Assembly: GCF_003443995.1 (NCBI RefSeq)
Contig: NZ_QWEY01000014.1
Location: forward strand, 1 to 64,000
Length of the DNA: 64,000 bases
Direction of reading: 5' to 3'
DNA from: Pseudotabrizicola alkalilacus
GTDB lineage: Bacteria > Pseudomonadota > Alphaproteobacteria > Rhodobacterales > Rhodobacteraceae
The notes under the pieces were generated by a model. It did no database searches and was not told the DNA's origin. It worked only from the letters and a program-made list of their open reading frames with translations. Of the stretch, positions 9,126 to 17,863 are shown piece after piece. Numbering within the stretch: position 1 is the stretch's first letter; the number at the start of each line of letters is the position of its first letter. Made by a program: the position numbers and the translations under genes.

Positions 9126-9708
9126 TATATCGATTTTGCTTTCCGTCCTGACGGCCCTTGGTCTTCGTGATCCGCTTCGCAAGCTTGACGGGCCTCGGTC
9201 GGGCGGCCTTGTCCCCGCGCCAAATGTGCCAACACGGGATTTGGTCATGACGCCCGCACCCCTTGCCGCTGCCGTCATTGCTCATTTCTCTGGGCGACTT
9301 GAGGGGAGCATTCTGGATCCTGCCCGTGGTCAGGGGGCCTTCTTTGACCAGTTTCCAGCGCATCTGGACGCGCACTGGTGTGAACTGGCCGATGGGCGTG
9401 ATTTTCTTGAATGGAGTGCGCCGGTCGACTGGATCATCACCAACCCGCCCTGGTCGCGCCTTCGAGACTTTACTCGGCATGCGATGGCCGTAGCTGAGAA
9501 CATTGTTTGGCTTGCGCCAATTGTGAATATGACAACGAAGGCGAGGCTGCGTGACCTCGACGAGTTTGGCTTTGGTGTTGCCGAACTGCTGCTGATCGAC
9601 ACGCCGAAGTCTTGGCCGCAAAGTGGATTTCAGCTTGCTGCGGTGCATTTGAAGAAGCGACATCATGGAGACTGGCGGGTTTTACGATTGGCATCGCCAG
9701 CTGGATGA
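8815..9708 (+). CDS. Double XRE helix-turn-helix protein fused to a methyltransferase-like domain
   Basis: 297 residues from the ATG at 8815 (MSALPLIAQTRR). Two XRE-type helix-turn-helices are visible: residues about 8-45 (GITQAYLALEIGVSIPTVRALELG) and 67-105 (GFSQAALAERVGCSRPTVIALERD). A linker leads to an S-adenosylmethionine-dependent methyltransferase-like part with motif I DPARGQGAF (168-176) and motif IV NPPW (210-213), the pattern of N6-adenine DNA methyltransferases. The usual length of such methyltransferases is greater, so the catalytic part is compact. An in-frame ATG exists at 8677, but the conserved block shared with the pseudogene copy supports 8815. Possible roles are a self-regulating orphan methylase or a regulator of a mobile element; neither is proven. 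Confidence 0.7.
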   Translation: MSALPLIAQTRRSRGITQAYLALEIGVSIPTVRALELGEGNLRTMGRVLKALDLGWGWARQGGDAAALLKVRRRKKGFSQAALAERVGCSRPTVIALERDLSGSISILLSVLTALGLRDPLRKLDGPRSGGLVPAPNVPTRDLVMTPAPLAAAVIAHFSGRLEGSILDPARGQGAFFDQFPAHLDAHWCELADGRDFLEWSAPVDWIITNPPWSRLRDFTRHAMAVAENIVWLAPIVNMTTKARLRDLDEFGFGVAELLLIDTPKSWPQSGFQLAAVHLKKRHHGDWRVLRLASPAG

Positions 9709-9812
9709 CAGTAGAAAAGGTCGCAGGGGGCTGTGCCTCATTCGGCGTAGTTTGCAGTGATATACTCGCAGCGACCACCAGGGATAGAAAGCACTCATGA
9801 ACAGCAACTGTC

Positions 9813-9989
9813 ATGATGCACCGTGGGCGTTCGACATGGCTGAGAACATGGGCCGCACAGGTTGCCCGCCGCCGTGGCGCAAAGCGCGCCATGGTCGCCT
9901 TGGCAAGACGCATCGGAGTGATCCTTCACCGGATGTGGCTTGATGACACCGACTTCCGGTCCGATATCGCAGTGCTCTATGCGGCCTGA
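9813..9989 (+). pseudogene. IS110-family transposase, C-terminal remnant
   Basis: Fifty-eight codons read MMHRGRSTWLRTWAAQVARR then GAKRAMVALARRIGVILHRM and end at TGA. This is the recognisable C-terminus of IS110-family transposases (pattern WLRAW-x-x-KVAQRRG-x-KRAMVALARRLAVIMHRMW). The upstream two thirds of the gene, with the DEDD catalytic part, are missing. The N-terminal half of an IS110 transposase is found at 24653-25253, so both may derive from related elements. It is a dead fragment. Confidence 0.72.
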
Positions 9990-10034
9990 CGACCTTAGTT
10001 CCCAACGGTTGCCTGCCTGAACGGAGGTCTTCGA

Positions 10035-11088
10035 GGGGCTTTGTTGCGCAAATACGGTGAAGGATTCACTCAGTGAATCCAGCGTTGTAGCTGTGATGCA
10101 TGAGCAGACCTAAGCCCCCGACCTACCGCTCCACGAACTGGCATGACTACAACGCTGCGCTGGCGAGGCGCAGGTCGTTGTCGATCTGGTTCGATCCTGA
10201 GACGCAATGGCTGGCCGCGCCGACCGGCAGGCGTGGCCGTCAGCCGGTGTTCACCGACGCCGCGATCCAAACGTGTCTGACGCTGAAGGCGCTCTTCGGC
10301 TTGCCGCTTCGGCAAACCACCGGGAAGGTGGCAAGCCTGCTGGAACTGGCCGGGCTCGACTGGCCGGTGGCGGATTTCAGCACCCTCTGCCGTCGCCAGA
10401 AGACGCTGACCGTCCACATCCCCTACCGGCCCAGCACGGGCGCGCTGCATCTCCTGATCGACAGCACAGGCGGGAAAGCCGAAGGCGATGGCGAGTGGCT
10501 GGCCAGGAAACATGGGCCGTCCAAGCCACGGGACTGGCGCAAGGTCCACCTCGGGATCGATGCGGAGACGCTGGAAATCCGGGCCATTGAGATCACCGGC
10601 AGCCGGGTCGGCGATGCGCCCATGCAGCCCGACCTGCTGGACCAGATCCCGGGCGATCAGTCCATCGGCATCGTCACCGCAGATGGCGCCTATGACACCC
10701 GCGCCTGCCACACTGCTATCGCGGAACGCGGAGCAGCCGCCGTCATTACGCCTCGCAGGAGCGGCAAGCCCTGGAAGGAACACACGGCAGGAGCGACCGC
10801 GCGCAATGAGGCGCTCCGCAGTTGCCGCCGCCTCGGCCGAGCGATCTGGAAGGGCTGGACCGGCTACCACCGACGAAGTCTGGTCGAGGCCAAGATGCGC
10901 TGCCTCAAGCTCCTGGGCGAGCGCGTCCTGTCTCGGGACTTCGACCGACAGGTTGCCGAGCTTCAGATCAGGGCAGCCATTCTGAACCGCTTCACTGCCC
11001 TCGGAACCCCGATCACGCAGCGCGCAGGATAGGTCTGTCCAGCGAAAGGGAAGGTGCGGCCGTCACGGGATTTGCGCAACAAAGCCCC
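10035..11088 (+). mobile_element. IS5-family insertion sequence, complete
   Basis: A roughly 1.05-kb element bounded by perfect 19-base terminal inverted repeats: GGGGCTTTGTTGCGCAAAT at 10035-10053 and its complement at 11070-11088. It holds one intact transposase gene. I see no clear target-site duplication in the bases directly outside. It lies beside an IS110 remnant, so the spot has taken more than one element. Confidence 0.9.
10100..11032 (+). CDS. IS5-family transposase
   Basis: 310 residues with the layout of IS5/IS903-like DDE transposases. The first catalytic Asp is in LLIDSTGGK (about residue 120), the second in VTADGAYDT (about 195) and the Glu in RRSLVEAKMRCLK (about 260), which is the Y-x2-R-x3-E-x6-K type signature. 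The N-terminal domain (NWHDYNAALARR) is typical. The frame is intact, so the element may be active. The ATG lies 65 bases inside the left terminal repeat. Confidence 0.93.
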   Translation: MSRPKPPTYRSTNWHDYNAALARRRSLSIWFDPETQWLAAPTGRRGRQPVFTDAAIQTCLTLKALFGLPLRQTTGKVASLLELAGLDWPVADFSTLCRRQKTLTVHIPYRPSTGALHLLIDSTGGKAEGDGEWLARKHGPSKPRDWRKVHLGIDAETLEIRAIEITGSRVGDAPMQPDLLDQIPGDQSIGIVTADGAYDTRACHTAIAERGAAAVITPRRSGKPWKEHTAGATARNEALRSCRRLGRAIWKGWTGYHRRSLVEAKMRCLKLLGERVLSRDFDRQVAELQIRAAILNRFTALGTPITQRAG

Positions 11089-11195
11089 CAAGGTCGACAA
11101 CTGCTCGACATATTAACCCGCAAACGTCCAATCGTCGTCTTTCTTGAAAGACATCCTGCAAAGCGGAGGCACGCAGTACTGTTACCACCTTGTGA

Positions 11196-12575
11196 TTAGT
11201 TCGAAATGACTGCTCGCTTCCAGTCGCCGCGCAAGAGGCGCCGATGGAAGGGGACGAATTTGATCAGCTCTTCCCACAAAAGAAAGGACAAGACCCAGAC
11301 GGCAGAGAGGTCGAAGTAAAAGACCGCCAAGGCGGTTACCGGCACCCTGAACAGCCACTGGGCCCAGATGAAGATGTGCATTACATAGATCGTGTCACCA
11401 CTGGCCCGAAGGGTATTGCCACAGATCGCATTGGATCCTTTCGGAAATGGCAGAACCAACAAGACGGGCAAAAACGCCAGCATGAGCATCCGTGTCTCGA
11501 CGTTCAGGTCCGGATACAGGGCGTTTGCTGAAAGACAGACAGTAAGCAGCAGCGCGGCCACCAGACCGGATGCAACGTTCGCGCCGCGCCATGCGCTTTT
11601 CAGAAAGCGGTCGAGCACGGCTTCCTTTTTTTTCTGCCCCAGCAGTTGCGCCACGATGATCCCCGTTGCCTGAGCCCACTGCATGCCGACAGTGCCGGTC
11701 ACCATGATCCACGGCGCGATAAGCGTCATCGCGGCAAATTCGTTCACGGTAAGTTTGGCATAGATCAGGGTGCAGATATGTGTCGCAATCGTCGCGCTTA
11801 GAAACGTTGCGGCAATGGGCAGCGAAAAGCCGATATGCCGTTTGAGAGAGCCTGCGAAACTTGCCTGCCGCCATCCGGGGACACGCATCAGATGGCCGTT
11901 GATCCGCAAGAACCGCACGGCGAGAAACCCCACCTGAACCACGATTGCAATCACGCTGCCCATGGCCGCGCCGACGACACCAAAGGCGGGCAGCCCCCAA
12001 TATCCATTGATCAGCATAATGCTGGTGATGACGTTTATCGGCAGTGACAGACAAAAACTGTAAAGCGGTGTTCGGGTTTCACCGCAGCCGTTGAAATAGC
12101 TGGAAAGGCATTGCCCGATGGCTTCGCCAAGGATCACCAGCGAGAACACGGCCAGATAATCCTGCGCCAGCTGCACAATTTCAAGCGTCGGTGCCAACCA
12201 ACCGATCAACGCGCCCCCGAAAACCTGAATAGCGAGCAGCCCGAGAACGCCGACGGCCAGACTGACTGTCATTCCAGAGGCCAGCGCAGATTTTAGAAAG
12301 ACCGGATCGCCAGTGCCAAAGGCCTGCGCGGTACGGATCTGCATCGCATTGGCAAAGGCCAGAATCGCACCCAGCACGAACCCTGCGATGGCCGCAGCCA
12401 GACCCATTGCGGCCAGCGCAGTCTCGCCCAGCGATGCCACCAGATAGGCGTCGATCACGACGGTCCCATGCAGAATGACTGCCTTTAACGTCATCGGCCA
12501 TGCCAGAGAAAACACATGGCGGGCTGTTGGCCCGGTTGGGAGGTCTGAGCGGTTCGGGGAAAGCGGAGAAGGCAT
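11196..12575 (-). CDS. MATE family efflux transporter
   Basis: A 459-residue polytopic membrane protein of the MATE superfamily: FSLAWPMTLKAVILHGTVVIDAYLVASLGE in the first helices, then twelve hydrophobic segments with a second bundle after residue 230. The family exports organic cations, toxins or metabolites. It is transcribed away from the IS5 element and lies downstream of the GntR regulator and the enolase on the same strand, with about 100 bases between it and the regulator, so it may be the last gene of that unit. It is distinct in sequence from the MATE protein at 6784. The substrate is unknown. Confidence 0.88.
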   Translation of the reverse strand: MPSPLSPNRSDLPTGPTARHVFSLAWPMTLKAVILHGTVVIDAYLVASLGETALAAMGLAAAIAGFVLGAILAFANAMQIRTAQAFGTGDPVFLKSALASGMTVSLAVGVLGLLAIQVFGGALIGWLAPTLEIVQLAQDYLAVFSLVILGEAIGQCLSSYFNGCGETRTPLYSFCLSLPINVITSIMLINGYWGLPAFGVVGAAMGSVIAIVVQVGFLAVRFLRINGHLMRVPGWRQASFAGSLKRHIGFSLPIAATFLSATIATHICTLIYAKLTVNEFAAMTLIAPWIMVTGTVGMQWAQATGIIVAQLLGQKKKEAVLDRFLKSAWRGANVASGLVAALLLTVCLSANALYPDLNVETRMLMLAFLPVLLVLPFPKGSNAICGNTLRASGDTIYVMHIFIWAQWLFRVPVTALAVFYFDLSAVWVLSFLLWEELIKFVPFHRRLLRGDWKRAVISN

Positions 12576-12677
12576 CGGGAAAATGTTCCAAAGGGCGTCG
12601 CGGCGGCGACACCAATGCGCGGCAGGCTCTTATGCTGCGATCAGCCGGTTTGAGCGGGCTGGTATCGGCCAGCCGGG

Positions 12678-13370
12678 TCAGCTGTCCGGCGGCTCAAAGT
12701 AATTGGCGTTGGTCACCGAGATACGCTCGATGGTTTTGTCCAGACGGGACAGGTGCAGCATCCCGATCTCGACTGCGCGGACTGGATCGTTTGCTTTCAC
12801 CGCTTCGGCAATTGCCCGGTGATCTTGGACCAGTTCCGGCATGCGATCTTCTTTCGACAGGCCCAGCATGCACAGGCGATCAACCTTGGCCTTTTCAGCC
12901 AGAATAACATCAAAGGCGAATTCTGCCTTTCCGATATGGCAAAGCGTTTCGTGAAAGGCGTAATCAAGAGCGCCGAACCCATCAACGTTACGGTCGACGA
13001 TTGCCTTTTGCTGCGCGGCAATCGCCGCGTCCAAGCGCGCCGCCCCGTCTGCATCGCAATATCGGGCAGCGTGCCGCAAGACTTCGCCTTCGATTGCGGC
13101 GCGCACGAACCGGGCCTTTTCGATTTCCCGCATCGAAAAGCGCCGGACTTCGGTGGCCCGTTGCGGACGGATCACCAACAGATCCAGATTGGCAAGACGG
13201 TTGAAAGCATCCCGGACAGGCTGGCGAGATACACCAAACCGGGCGGCCATGTCGGCCTCGGAAATCTTGTCGCCGGGCCTTAAACGCAGAGACAGGATTT
13301 CCCCGTGGAGATAATTGTAGATATCATCCATGCACGGCCGACGCTCGTTGGATTGAGGTGCTTGTGCCAT
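12678..13370 (-). CDS. GntR-family regulator, FCD subfamily
   Basis: 230 residues from the ATG at 13370, which has GGAG eight bases upstream; a TTG at 13409 would add 13 residues without a clear site. The N-terminal winged helix reads IYNYLHGEILSLRLRPGDKISEADMAARFGVSRQPVRDAF, followed by the FCD ligand domain with its metal/ligand residues in ALDYAFHETLCHIG and QDHRAIAEAVKANDP. FCD regulators commonly bind sugar acids or their keto derivatives. It sits 60 bases after the enolase and is divergent from the ABC/lyase operon. The tandem palindromic repeat at 14737-14770 is its most likely operator. Control of the oligo-uronate locus is inferred from position. Confidence 0.88.
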   Translation of the reverse strand: MAQAPQSNERRPCMDDIYNYLHGEILSLRLRPGDKISEADMAARFGVSRQPVRDAFNRLANLDLLVIRPQRATEVRRFSMREIEKARFVRAAIEGEVLRHAARYCDADGAARLDAAIAAQQKAIVDRNVDGFGALDYAFHETLCHIGKAEFAFDVILAEKAKVDRLCMLGLSKEDRMPELVQDHRAIAEAVKANDPVRAVEIGMLHLSRLDKTIERISVTNANYFEPPDS

Positions 13371-13430
13371 CGCGTCATCTCCGTCCGGGGTTAGGGGCGT
13401 GCGGGACAATTCCCTGATCCACTGCTGTGA

Positions 13431-14681
13431 TCACCAACGCGGCACCTTGCGTACATAATCCGGTTTGTATTTCAGCATTTCATCCGTGTCGTCCCGGTCT
13501 TTGACCATCGCCCGATTATAAAGGTCGTGCAGTTCGGCCACCGCTTCATGATCAAGCTCCACGCCCAGTCCTGGCCCTTCGGGCACCTGCAGGGCACCGT
13601 CCTTGAAGACAGGGCGTCCGGAGCTCACAATCTCCTTGCTGGACCACGGATAATGGGTGTCGCAGTCATAGGTCAGACCCGGCGTTGCGGCTGCCACATG
13701 GCACATTGCGGCAAGGGAGATTCCCAGATGGGAATTTGAATGCATCGACACGCCCAGACCTGCCGCCCGACAGATTTCACCCAAATGGATGCAGCCCCTT
13801 GGCCCGCGCCAGTAGTGGTGATCTGACAGGATGATCTGAACAGCATCTTTCTTGACCGCTTCGATGATCTGTTCGAACTCCACCACCACCAGATTGGTCG
13901 CCAGCGGAACGTTGATCTGGGCCGACAGCTCTGCCATCGCATCCATGCCGCGGCAGGGGTCTTCCAGATACTCCAGAATTCCGTCGAGCTGGTCTACGAC
14001 ACGCTTTGCAGTCGGCACCGTCCATGCGCCCATCGGGTCAATGCGCAAAGGGTGTTGCGGAAACGCCTCGCGCAGCTTGAGCATGGTTTCGACTTCGAGA
14101 TCCGGCTCCAGTACACCGCCCTTGAGCTTGAGCGATCGGAACCCGTACTGGCCGACAAAGTCGCGGGCCTGCGCGACCAAAGCATCGGGCGTCATGACTT
14201 CGCCCATGATGTCAGGGCCAAAGGACAGATCCTGCTTGGCGAACTTGAAGAACAAATAGCCCCCAAAGGGAATGGTCTTGCGCACCGCACCGCCCAAGAG
14301 GTCATATAGCGGGCGCCCGACGTGCTTGCCCTGAAGGTCAAGGCAGGCCAGTTCGAAGGCGCTATAGACGACATCGACCAGCTTGTGATCCGCCAGCGCA
14401 GTCGGGGCATTCACCCCCCCCGCATCCGGCAGAGCCGCTTCGATACGACGGCGCAATTCGCGCAGATTGTAGACATCCAGCCCTTCAAGGGCCAGGGCGG
14501 CTGTGTTCAGACCTGCCAGCGTTCGTTTTGCGCCATAGGTTTCGGCCAAACCGACAAGGCCGGTATCCGTCCGCACCTGAATGACAGAGCGCAGGAAAAC
14601 AGAGGAATGCACCCCCTTTGTGTTCGCAATCGGAACGTCCGGAATCGCAATGGGTGTGACGATGACTTCAAGAATTTTCAT
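13431..14681 (-). CDS. Enolase-superfamily sugar-acid dehydratase, glucarate dehydratase-like
   Basis: 416 residues of the mandelate racemase/muconate lactonising superfamily. Catalytic features of the glucarate-dehydratase group are present: K-x-K at 185-187 (SLKLKGG), metal ligands D215, E240 or D241 (EYLEDPCRG) and the late D287 (ILSDHHYWRG), and the general base H314 in SMHSNSHLG. Such enzymes dehydrate D-glucarate or related aldarates to 5-keto-4-deoxy sugar acids. The exact substrate is not certain. It is transcribed with the GntR gene and divergent from the transporter and lyase, implying that the locus also handles an aldaric or uronic acid. It is intact and of normal length. Confidence 0.85.
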   Translation of the reverse strand: MKILEVIVTPIAIPDVPIANTKGVHSSVFLRSVIQVRTDTGLVGLAETYGAKRTLAGLNTAALALEGLDVYNLRELRRRIEAALPDAGGVNAPTALADHKLVDVVYSAFELACLDLQGKHVGRPLYDLLGGAVRKTIPFGGYLFFKFAKQDLSFGPDIMGEVMTPDALVAQARDFVGQYGFRSLKLKGGVLEPDLEVETMLKLREAFPQHPLRIDPMGAWTVPTAKRVVDQLDGILEYLEDPCRGMDAMAELSAQINVPLATNLVVVEFEQIIEAVKKDAVQIILSDHHYWRGPRGCIHLGEICRAAGLGVSMHSNSHLGISLAAMCHVAAATPGLTYDCDTHYPWSSKEIVSSGRPVFKDGALQVPEGPGLGVELDHEAVAELHDLYNRAMVKDRDDTDEMLKYKPDYVRKVPRW

Positions 14682-14736
14682 TGGTTTCTTCCGTTGCTCG
14701 CTCAGACGGTCTACGACTCTCCCTAAACCATTCTAG

Positions 14737-14770
14737 ACTAGTATACCAGAAAAATTACTAGTATACCAGA
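14737..14770. promoter_or_regulatory. Tandem operator for the GntR regulator (ACTAGTATACCAGA twice)
   Basis: Two identical 14-base copies of ACTAGTATACCAGA begin at 14737 and 14757, exactly 20 bases (about two helical turns) apart. Each holds a near-palindrome around GTATAC (TGGTATACTA on the other strand), resembling known FCD-type GntR operators such as TGGTATACCA. They lie in the 159-base divergent gap between the enolase (minus) and the ABC ATPase (plus), so both arms could be repressed together. Confidence 0.75.
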
Positions 14771-14840
14771 TTAACGGGTCAGGCGAATCGCTTGCCCGGA
14801 GTGCTGGCGCGGCGGCGGCAGCATCCACAGGGGAGGTAGT

Positions 14841-15944
14841 ATGGCGGGCGTCAGTCTCACAGGAATCGTGAAAGCCTACGGGGCGCATCGGGTCGTCCAT
14901 GGAATCGACCTGGAAGTGCAGGAAAAGGAATTTGTTGTCCTTGTCGGCCCCTCGGGCTGTGGCAAATCGACGACCCTGCGCATGATCGCAGGACTGGAGG
15001 AAATCTCTGACGGCGATCTGAAGATCGACGGCAGACATGTAAACCGCGTCGCACCGAAAGACCGCGATGTGGCGATGGTGTTCCAGAACTACGCGCTTTA
15101 CCCGCATCTGAATGTTGCCGACAACATCGCCTTTGGCCTGCGCATCCGCAAGGAAAGCAAGGAAAAGATTGCCGCCTCGGTCAAGGAAGTCAGCGGCATT
15201 CTGGGGTTGACCGATCATCTTGATCGGCGCCCGGCCGATCTGTCCGGGGGGCAGCGCCAGCGGGTCGCCATGGGACGCGCGATCGTGCGGCAGCCCAAGG
15301 TCTTTCTGTTTGACGAACCACTGTCGAACCTTGATGCCAAATTGCGCACCCAGATGCGGGCCGAGATCAAGCGGCTGCACAAGCGGCTGGGCGCGACGTC
15401 GATCTATGTCACGCATGATCAGGTCGAGGCCATGACTCTGGCTGACCGGATTGTCGTCATGCATGACGGTCGGATCGAGCAGATCGGCACGCCGATGGAT
15501 CTGTTCCTCAACCCCGCCAATACGTTTGTCGCCAGTTTCCTTGGCTCGCCGCCGATGAACATGGTCCGCGCGCGGATCGAGGCGGGCGAGACTTCCCCCG
15601 TCGCAGAGTTCGGCGGCCAGCGGGTCACGTTACAACCCCTGCCATCGTTGCGCGATGCCGTTGGGCAAGAGGTGACGCTTGGCATCCGGCCGGAATTCGT
15701 GACCTTGGCCGACGAAGGCGTGACAGATCGGGTCCGGCTTGAGGTGGACATCGTGGAAACGCTGGGGTCGGAAGCGTTGATCCATGCCCTGCTGCAAGGT
15801 GAACCTTTTGTCATCCGTACCGAGACCGTGGGGCAGAAAACCGTTCTCGACTCCGTCTCGGGCTTTACCATCGCCCCCCGTCTGATCCGCGTGTTCGACG
15901 CCAAGACCGGGCAGGCACTGCCCGGGCAGGTGATGACCCAATGA
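14841..15944 (+). CDS. Carbohydrate ABC transporter ATP-binding protein (MalK/AlgS type)
   Basis: 367 residues. Walker A is GPSGCGKST (about 37-45), the signature is LSGGQRQR (about 135), Walker B ends FLFDEPLSNLDAKLR, and the switch His is in YVTHDQVEAMTLADR. The C-terminal 130 residues form the MalK-like regulatory OB domain. Its position before two permeases and a large binding protein matches AlgS of the alginate importer and the transporter next to Atu3025 in Agrobacterium. It energises uptake on the cytoplasmic face. A GGGGAGG ribosome site precedes it. The stop overlaps the next start (ATGA). Confidence 0.9.
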   Translation: MAGVSLTGIVKAYGAHRVVHGIDLEVQEKEFVVLVGPSGCGKSTTLRMIAGLEEISDGDLKIDGRHVNRVAPKDRDVAMVFQNYALYPHLNVADNIAFGLRIRKESKEKIAASVKEVSGILGLTDHLDRRPADLSGGQRQRVAMGRAIVRQPKVFLFDEPLSNLDAKLRTQMRAEIKRLHKRLGATSIYVTHDQVEAMTLADRIVVMHDGRIEQIGTPMDLFLNPANTFVASFLGSPPMNMVRARIEAGETSPVAEFGGQRVTLQPLPSLRDAVGQEVTLGIRPEFVTLADEGVTDRVRLEVDIVETLGSEALIHALLQGEPFVIRTETVGQKTVLDSVSGFTIAPRLIRVFDAKTGQALPGQVMTQ

Positions 15945-16936
15945 GCAGCGATCCCAATGTCACAGGTCCGCGCACCGAAACGCTGGTCGCAGATGCGAGC
16001 GAAGCGCTGCGGCGGCGCAAGGGCAGCCGGGTCCAGCGTGTGGGCGACCACCTGAAGCGGGAATGGCAGCTGTATGTCATGTTGATCCCCACGATCCTCT
16101 GGCTGCTGATCTTTCTGTACAAGCCGATGTACGGACTTCAGATCGCGTTCAAGGATTACTCGATCTTTCGTGGCGTGGCGGGCAGCCCTTGGGTGGGGCT
16201 GGAGCATTTCCAGACGCTTTTCGGCAATGAACAGTTTCTGCGCGCGCTGAAGAACACGGTGATTATCAGCTTTTACAGTCTGATATTCGGCTTTCCGATG
16301 CCGATCCTGCTGGCGCTGATGTTCAACGAGATCCTGCACCAGACCTTCAAGAAAACAGCGCAGACGATTGTGTATCTGCCGCATTTCATTTCGTCCGTGA
16401 TCATCGCCGGCATTGTGATCACCGCGTTTTCGCCCTCGGCGGGGATCGTCAATACCGTGATGGGGTGGTTCGGGGTCGACCCGGTCTACTTCCTGACCCG
16501 ACCAGAGTGGTTCCGCCCGATCTTTGTCGGCACCAGCATCTGGCAGGAGGCGGGGTTCCAGTCGATCGTCTATCTGGCGGCCATCGCCGGGGTCTCTCCC
16601 ACGCTGTACGAAAGTGCGGTCGTCGACGGGGCCAGCCGCTGGCAGATGATGTGGAAAATCACCATCCCCTCGATCCTGCCGACGATCATCATCATGCTGA
16701 TCATCCGGATCGGCAACATGCTCGAAGTCTCGTTCGAGATGATCATCCTGCTGTATCAGCCCGCCACCTACCAGACCGCCGATGTGGTCAACACCTTCAT
16801 CTACCGTCAGGGCATTCAGGGCGGCCAATACGATCTCGCCGCTGCTGCAGGTCTGTTCAACGCGGGTGTGGCCTTTGTTCTGGTGATGACCGCCAACACC
16901 ATCGCGAAACGCTATTCGCGCACGTCACTGTGGTGA
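15941..16936 (+). CDS. Carbohydrate ABC transporter permease (LplB/AlgM1 type)
   Basis: 331 residues with an N-terminal cytoplasmic extension, then six hydrophobic segments beginning WQLYVMLIPTILWLLIFLYKPMYG. The coupling loop reads YESAVVDGASRWQMMWKITIPSI, the EAA motif of importer permeases. This LplB-like subfamily pairs with YtcP-like permeases and LipO-like binding proteins; AlgM1 of Sphingomonas belongs to it. The overlap with the ATPase and the short gap to the second permease show one operon. The oligo-uronate substrate is inferred from the cluster. Confidence 0.9.
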   Translation: MSSDPNVTGPRTETLVADASEALRRRKGSRVQRVGDHLKREWQLYVMLIPTILWLLIFLYKPMYGLQIAFKDYSIFRGVAGSPWVGLEHFQTLFGNEQFLRALKNTVIISFYSLIFGFPMPILLALMFNEILHQTFKKTAQTIVYLPHFISSVIIAGIVITAFSPSAGIVNTVMGWFGVDPVYFLTRPEWFRPIFVGTSIWQEAGFQSIVYLAAIAGVSPTLYESAVVDGASRWQMMWKITIPSILPTIIIMLIIRIGNMLEVSFEMIILLYQPATYQTADVVNTFIYRQGIQGGQYDLAAAAGLFNAGVAFVLVMTANTIAKRYSRTSLW

Positions 16937-16949
16937 GGGGGAATACGCC

Positions 16950-17831
16950 ATGACCAACATGAACCTTTATTCCCGCGGCGACAGAGCTTTTGTCTTCCTC
17001 AACATGGTGCTGATCGCCCTTTTCACGATCTCTACCCTGTACCCATTTATCTACATCGCGTCGCTGTCGCTGAGCAGCGGGTTCGAGGCGCGGGCCGGGA
17101 ATGTCATCCTGACCCCGGTCGGCTTTACGCTGGAGGCCTATAAGCGGGTGCTGGCCGAGCCGCTGTTCTGGGCGTCTTACAAGAACACCTTTATCTACAC
17201 CATCGGCGGCACGTTGATGAGCCTCGCGTTCATCATTCCGGGGGCCTATGCCCTGTCGCGCCCGCAGCTTTACGGGCGGCGGTTCTGGAACCTGATGGTT
17301 GCCTTTACCATGTGGTTCCACGCCGGAATGATCCCGTTCTTTCTGAACATGCGCGATCTGGGCCTGCTGGACAGTTACTTTGGCATCATCATCGGCTTTG
17401 CCGTCAACGGTTTCAACATCATCCTGTTGCGCAACTTCTTTGAAGGCATCCCGCAAAGCTTTGAAGAGGCGGCGCGGATGGACGGAGCCAGCGAATTCCA
17501 GGTGCTCTGGAAAGTCTACATGCCGCTGTCAAAGCCTGCCATCGCCACGGTCGCGCTGTTTTGCATCGTCTCGCGCTGGAACGGGTTTTTCTGGGCGATG
17601 GTTCTGCTGCAGGACGAAAGCAAGATCCCGCTGCAAGTCTATCTGCGCAAGGTCATTGCCGAACTGAGCGATGACGAAGAGTTCGCCAACTCGCTCATGA
17701 CTGCCGCGTATTCCTTCGAGACGGTCAGTGCGGCCATCATGGTCTGCTCGATCATCCCGATCCTGCTCATCTACCCGTTCCTGCAGAAGTATTTCTCAAA
17801 GGGCATCCTGCTGGGCGGGGTGAAGGAATGA
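16950..17831 (+). CDS. Carbohydrate ABC transporter permease (YtcP/AlgM2 type)
   Basis: 293 residues, six predicted membrane segments (the first is FVFLNMVLIALFTISTLYPFIYIASLSLS). The EAA loop is SFEEAARMDGASEFQVLWKVYMPLSKPA near residue 170. It forms a heterodimeric channel with the preceding LplB-like permease, as in the alginate importer AlgM1-AlgM2. Its ribosome site is GAGGGGGA, and the gap from the first permease is 13 bases. The stop overlaps the following frame, and the binding-protein start lies 32 bases further on. Confidence 0.9.
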   Translation: MTNMNLYSRGDRAFVFLNMVLIALFTISTLYPFIYIASLSLSSGFEARAGNVILTPVGFTLEAYKRVLAEPLFWASYKNTFIYTIGGTLMSLAFIIPGAYALSRPQLYGRRFWNLMVAFTMWFHAGMIPFFLNMRDLGLLDSYFGIIIGFAVNGFNIILLRNFFEGIPQSFEEAARMDGASEFQVLWKVYMPLSKPAIATVALFCIVSRWNGFFWAMVLLQDESKIPLQVYLRKVIAELSDDEEFANSLMTAAYSFETVSAAIMVCSIIPILLIYPFLQKYFSKGILLGGVKE

Positions 17832-17863
17832 CGCGGAAATTCGTATCAAGGGAGGAAACCAAC

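Noticed and set aside
10021-11100. Target-site duplication of the IS5-type element
   Set aside because: No matching 2-, 3-, 4- or 9-base duplication is seen directly outside the terminal repeats.
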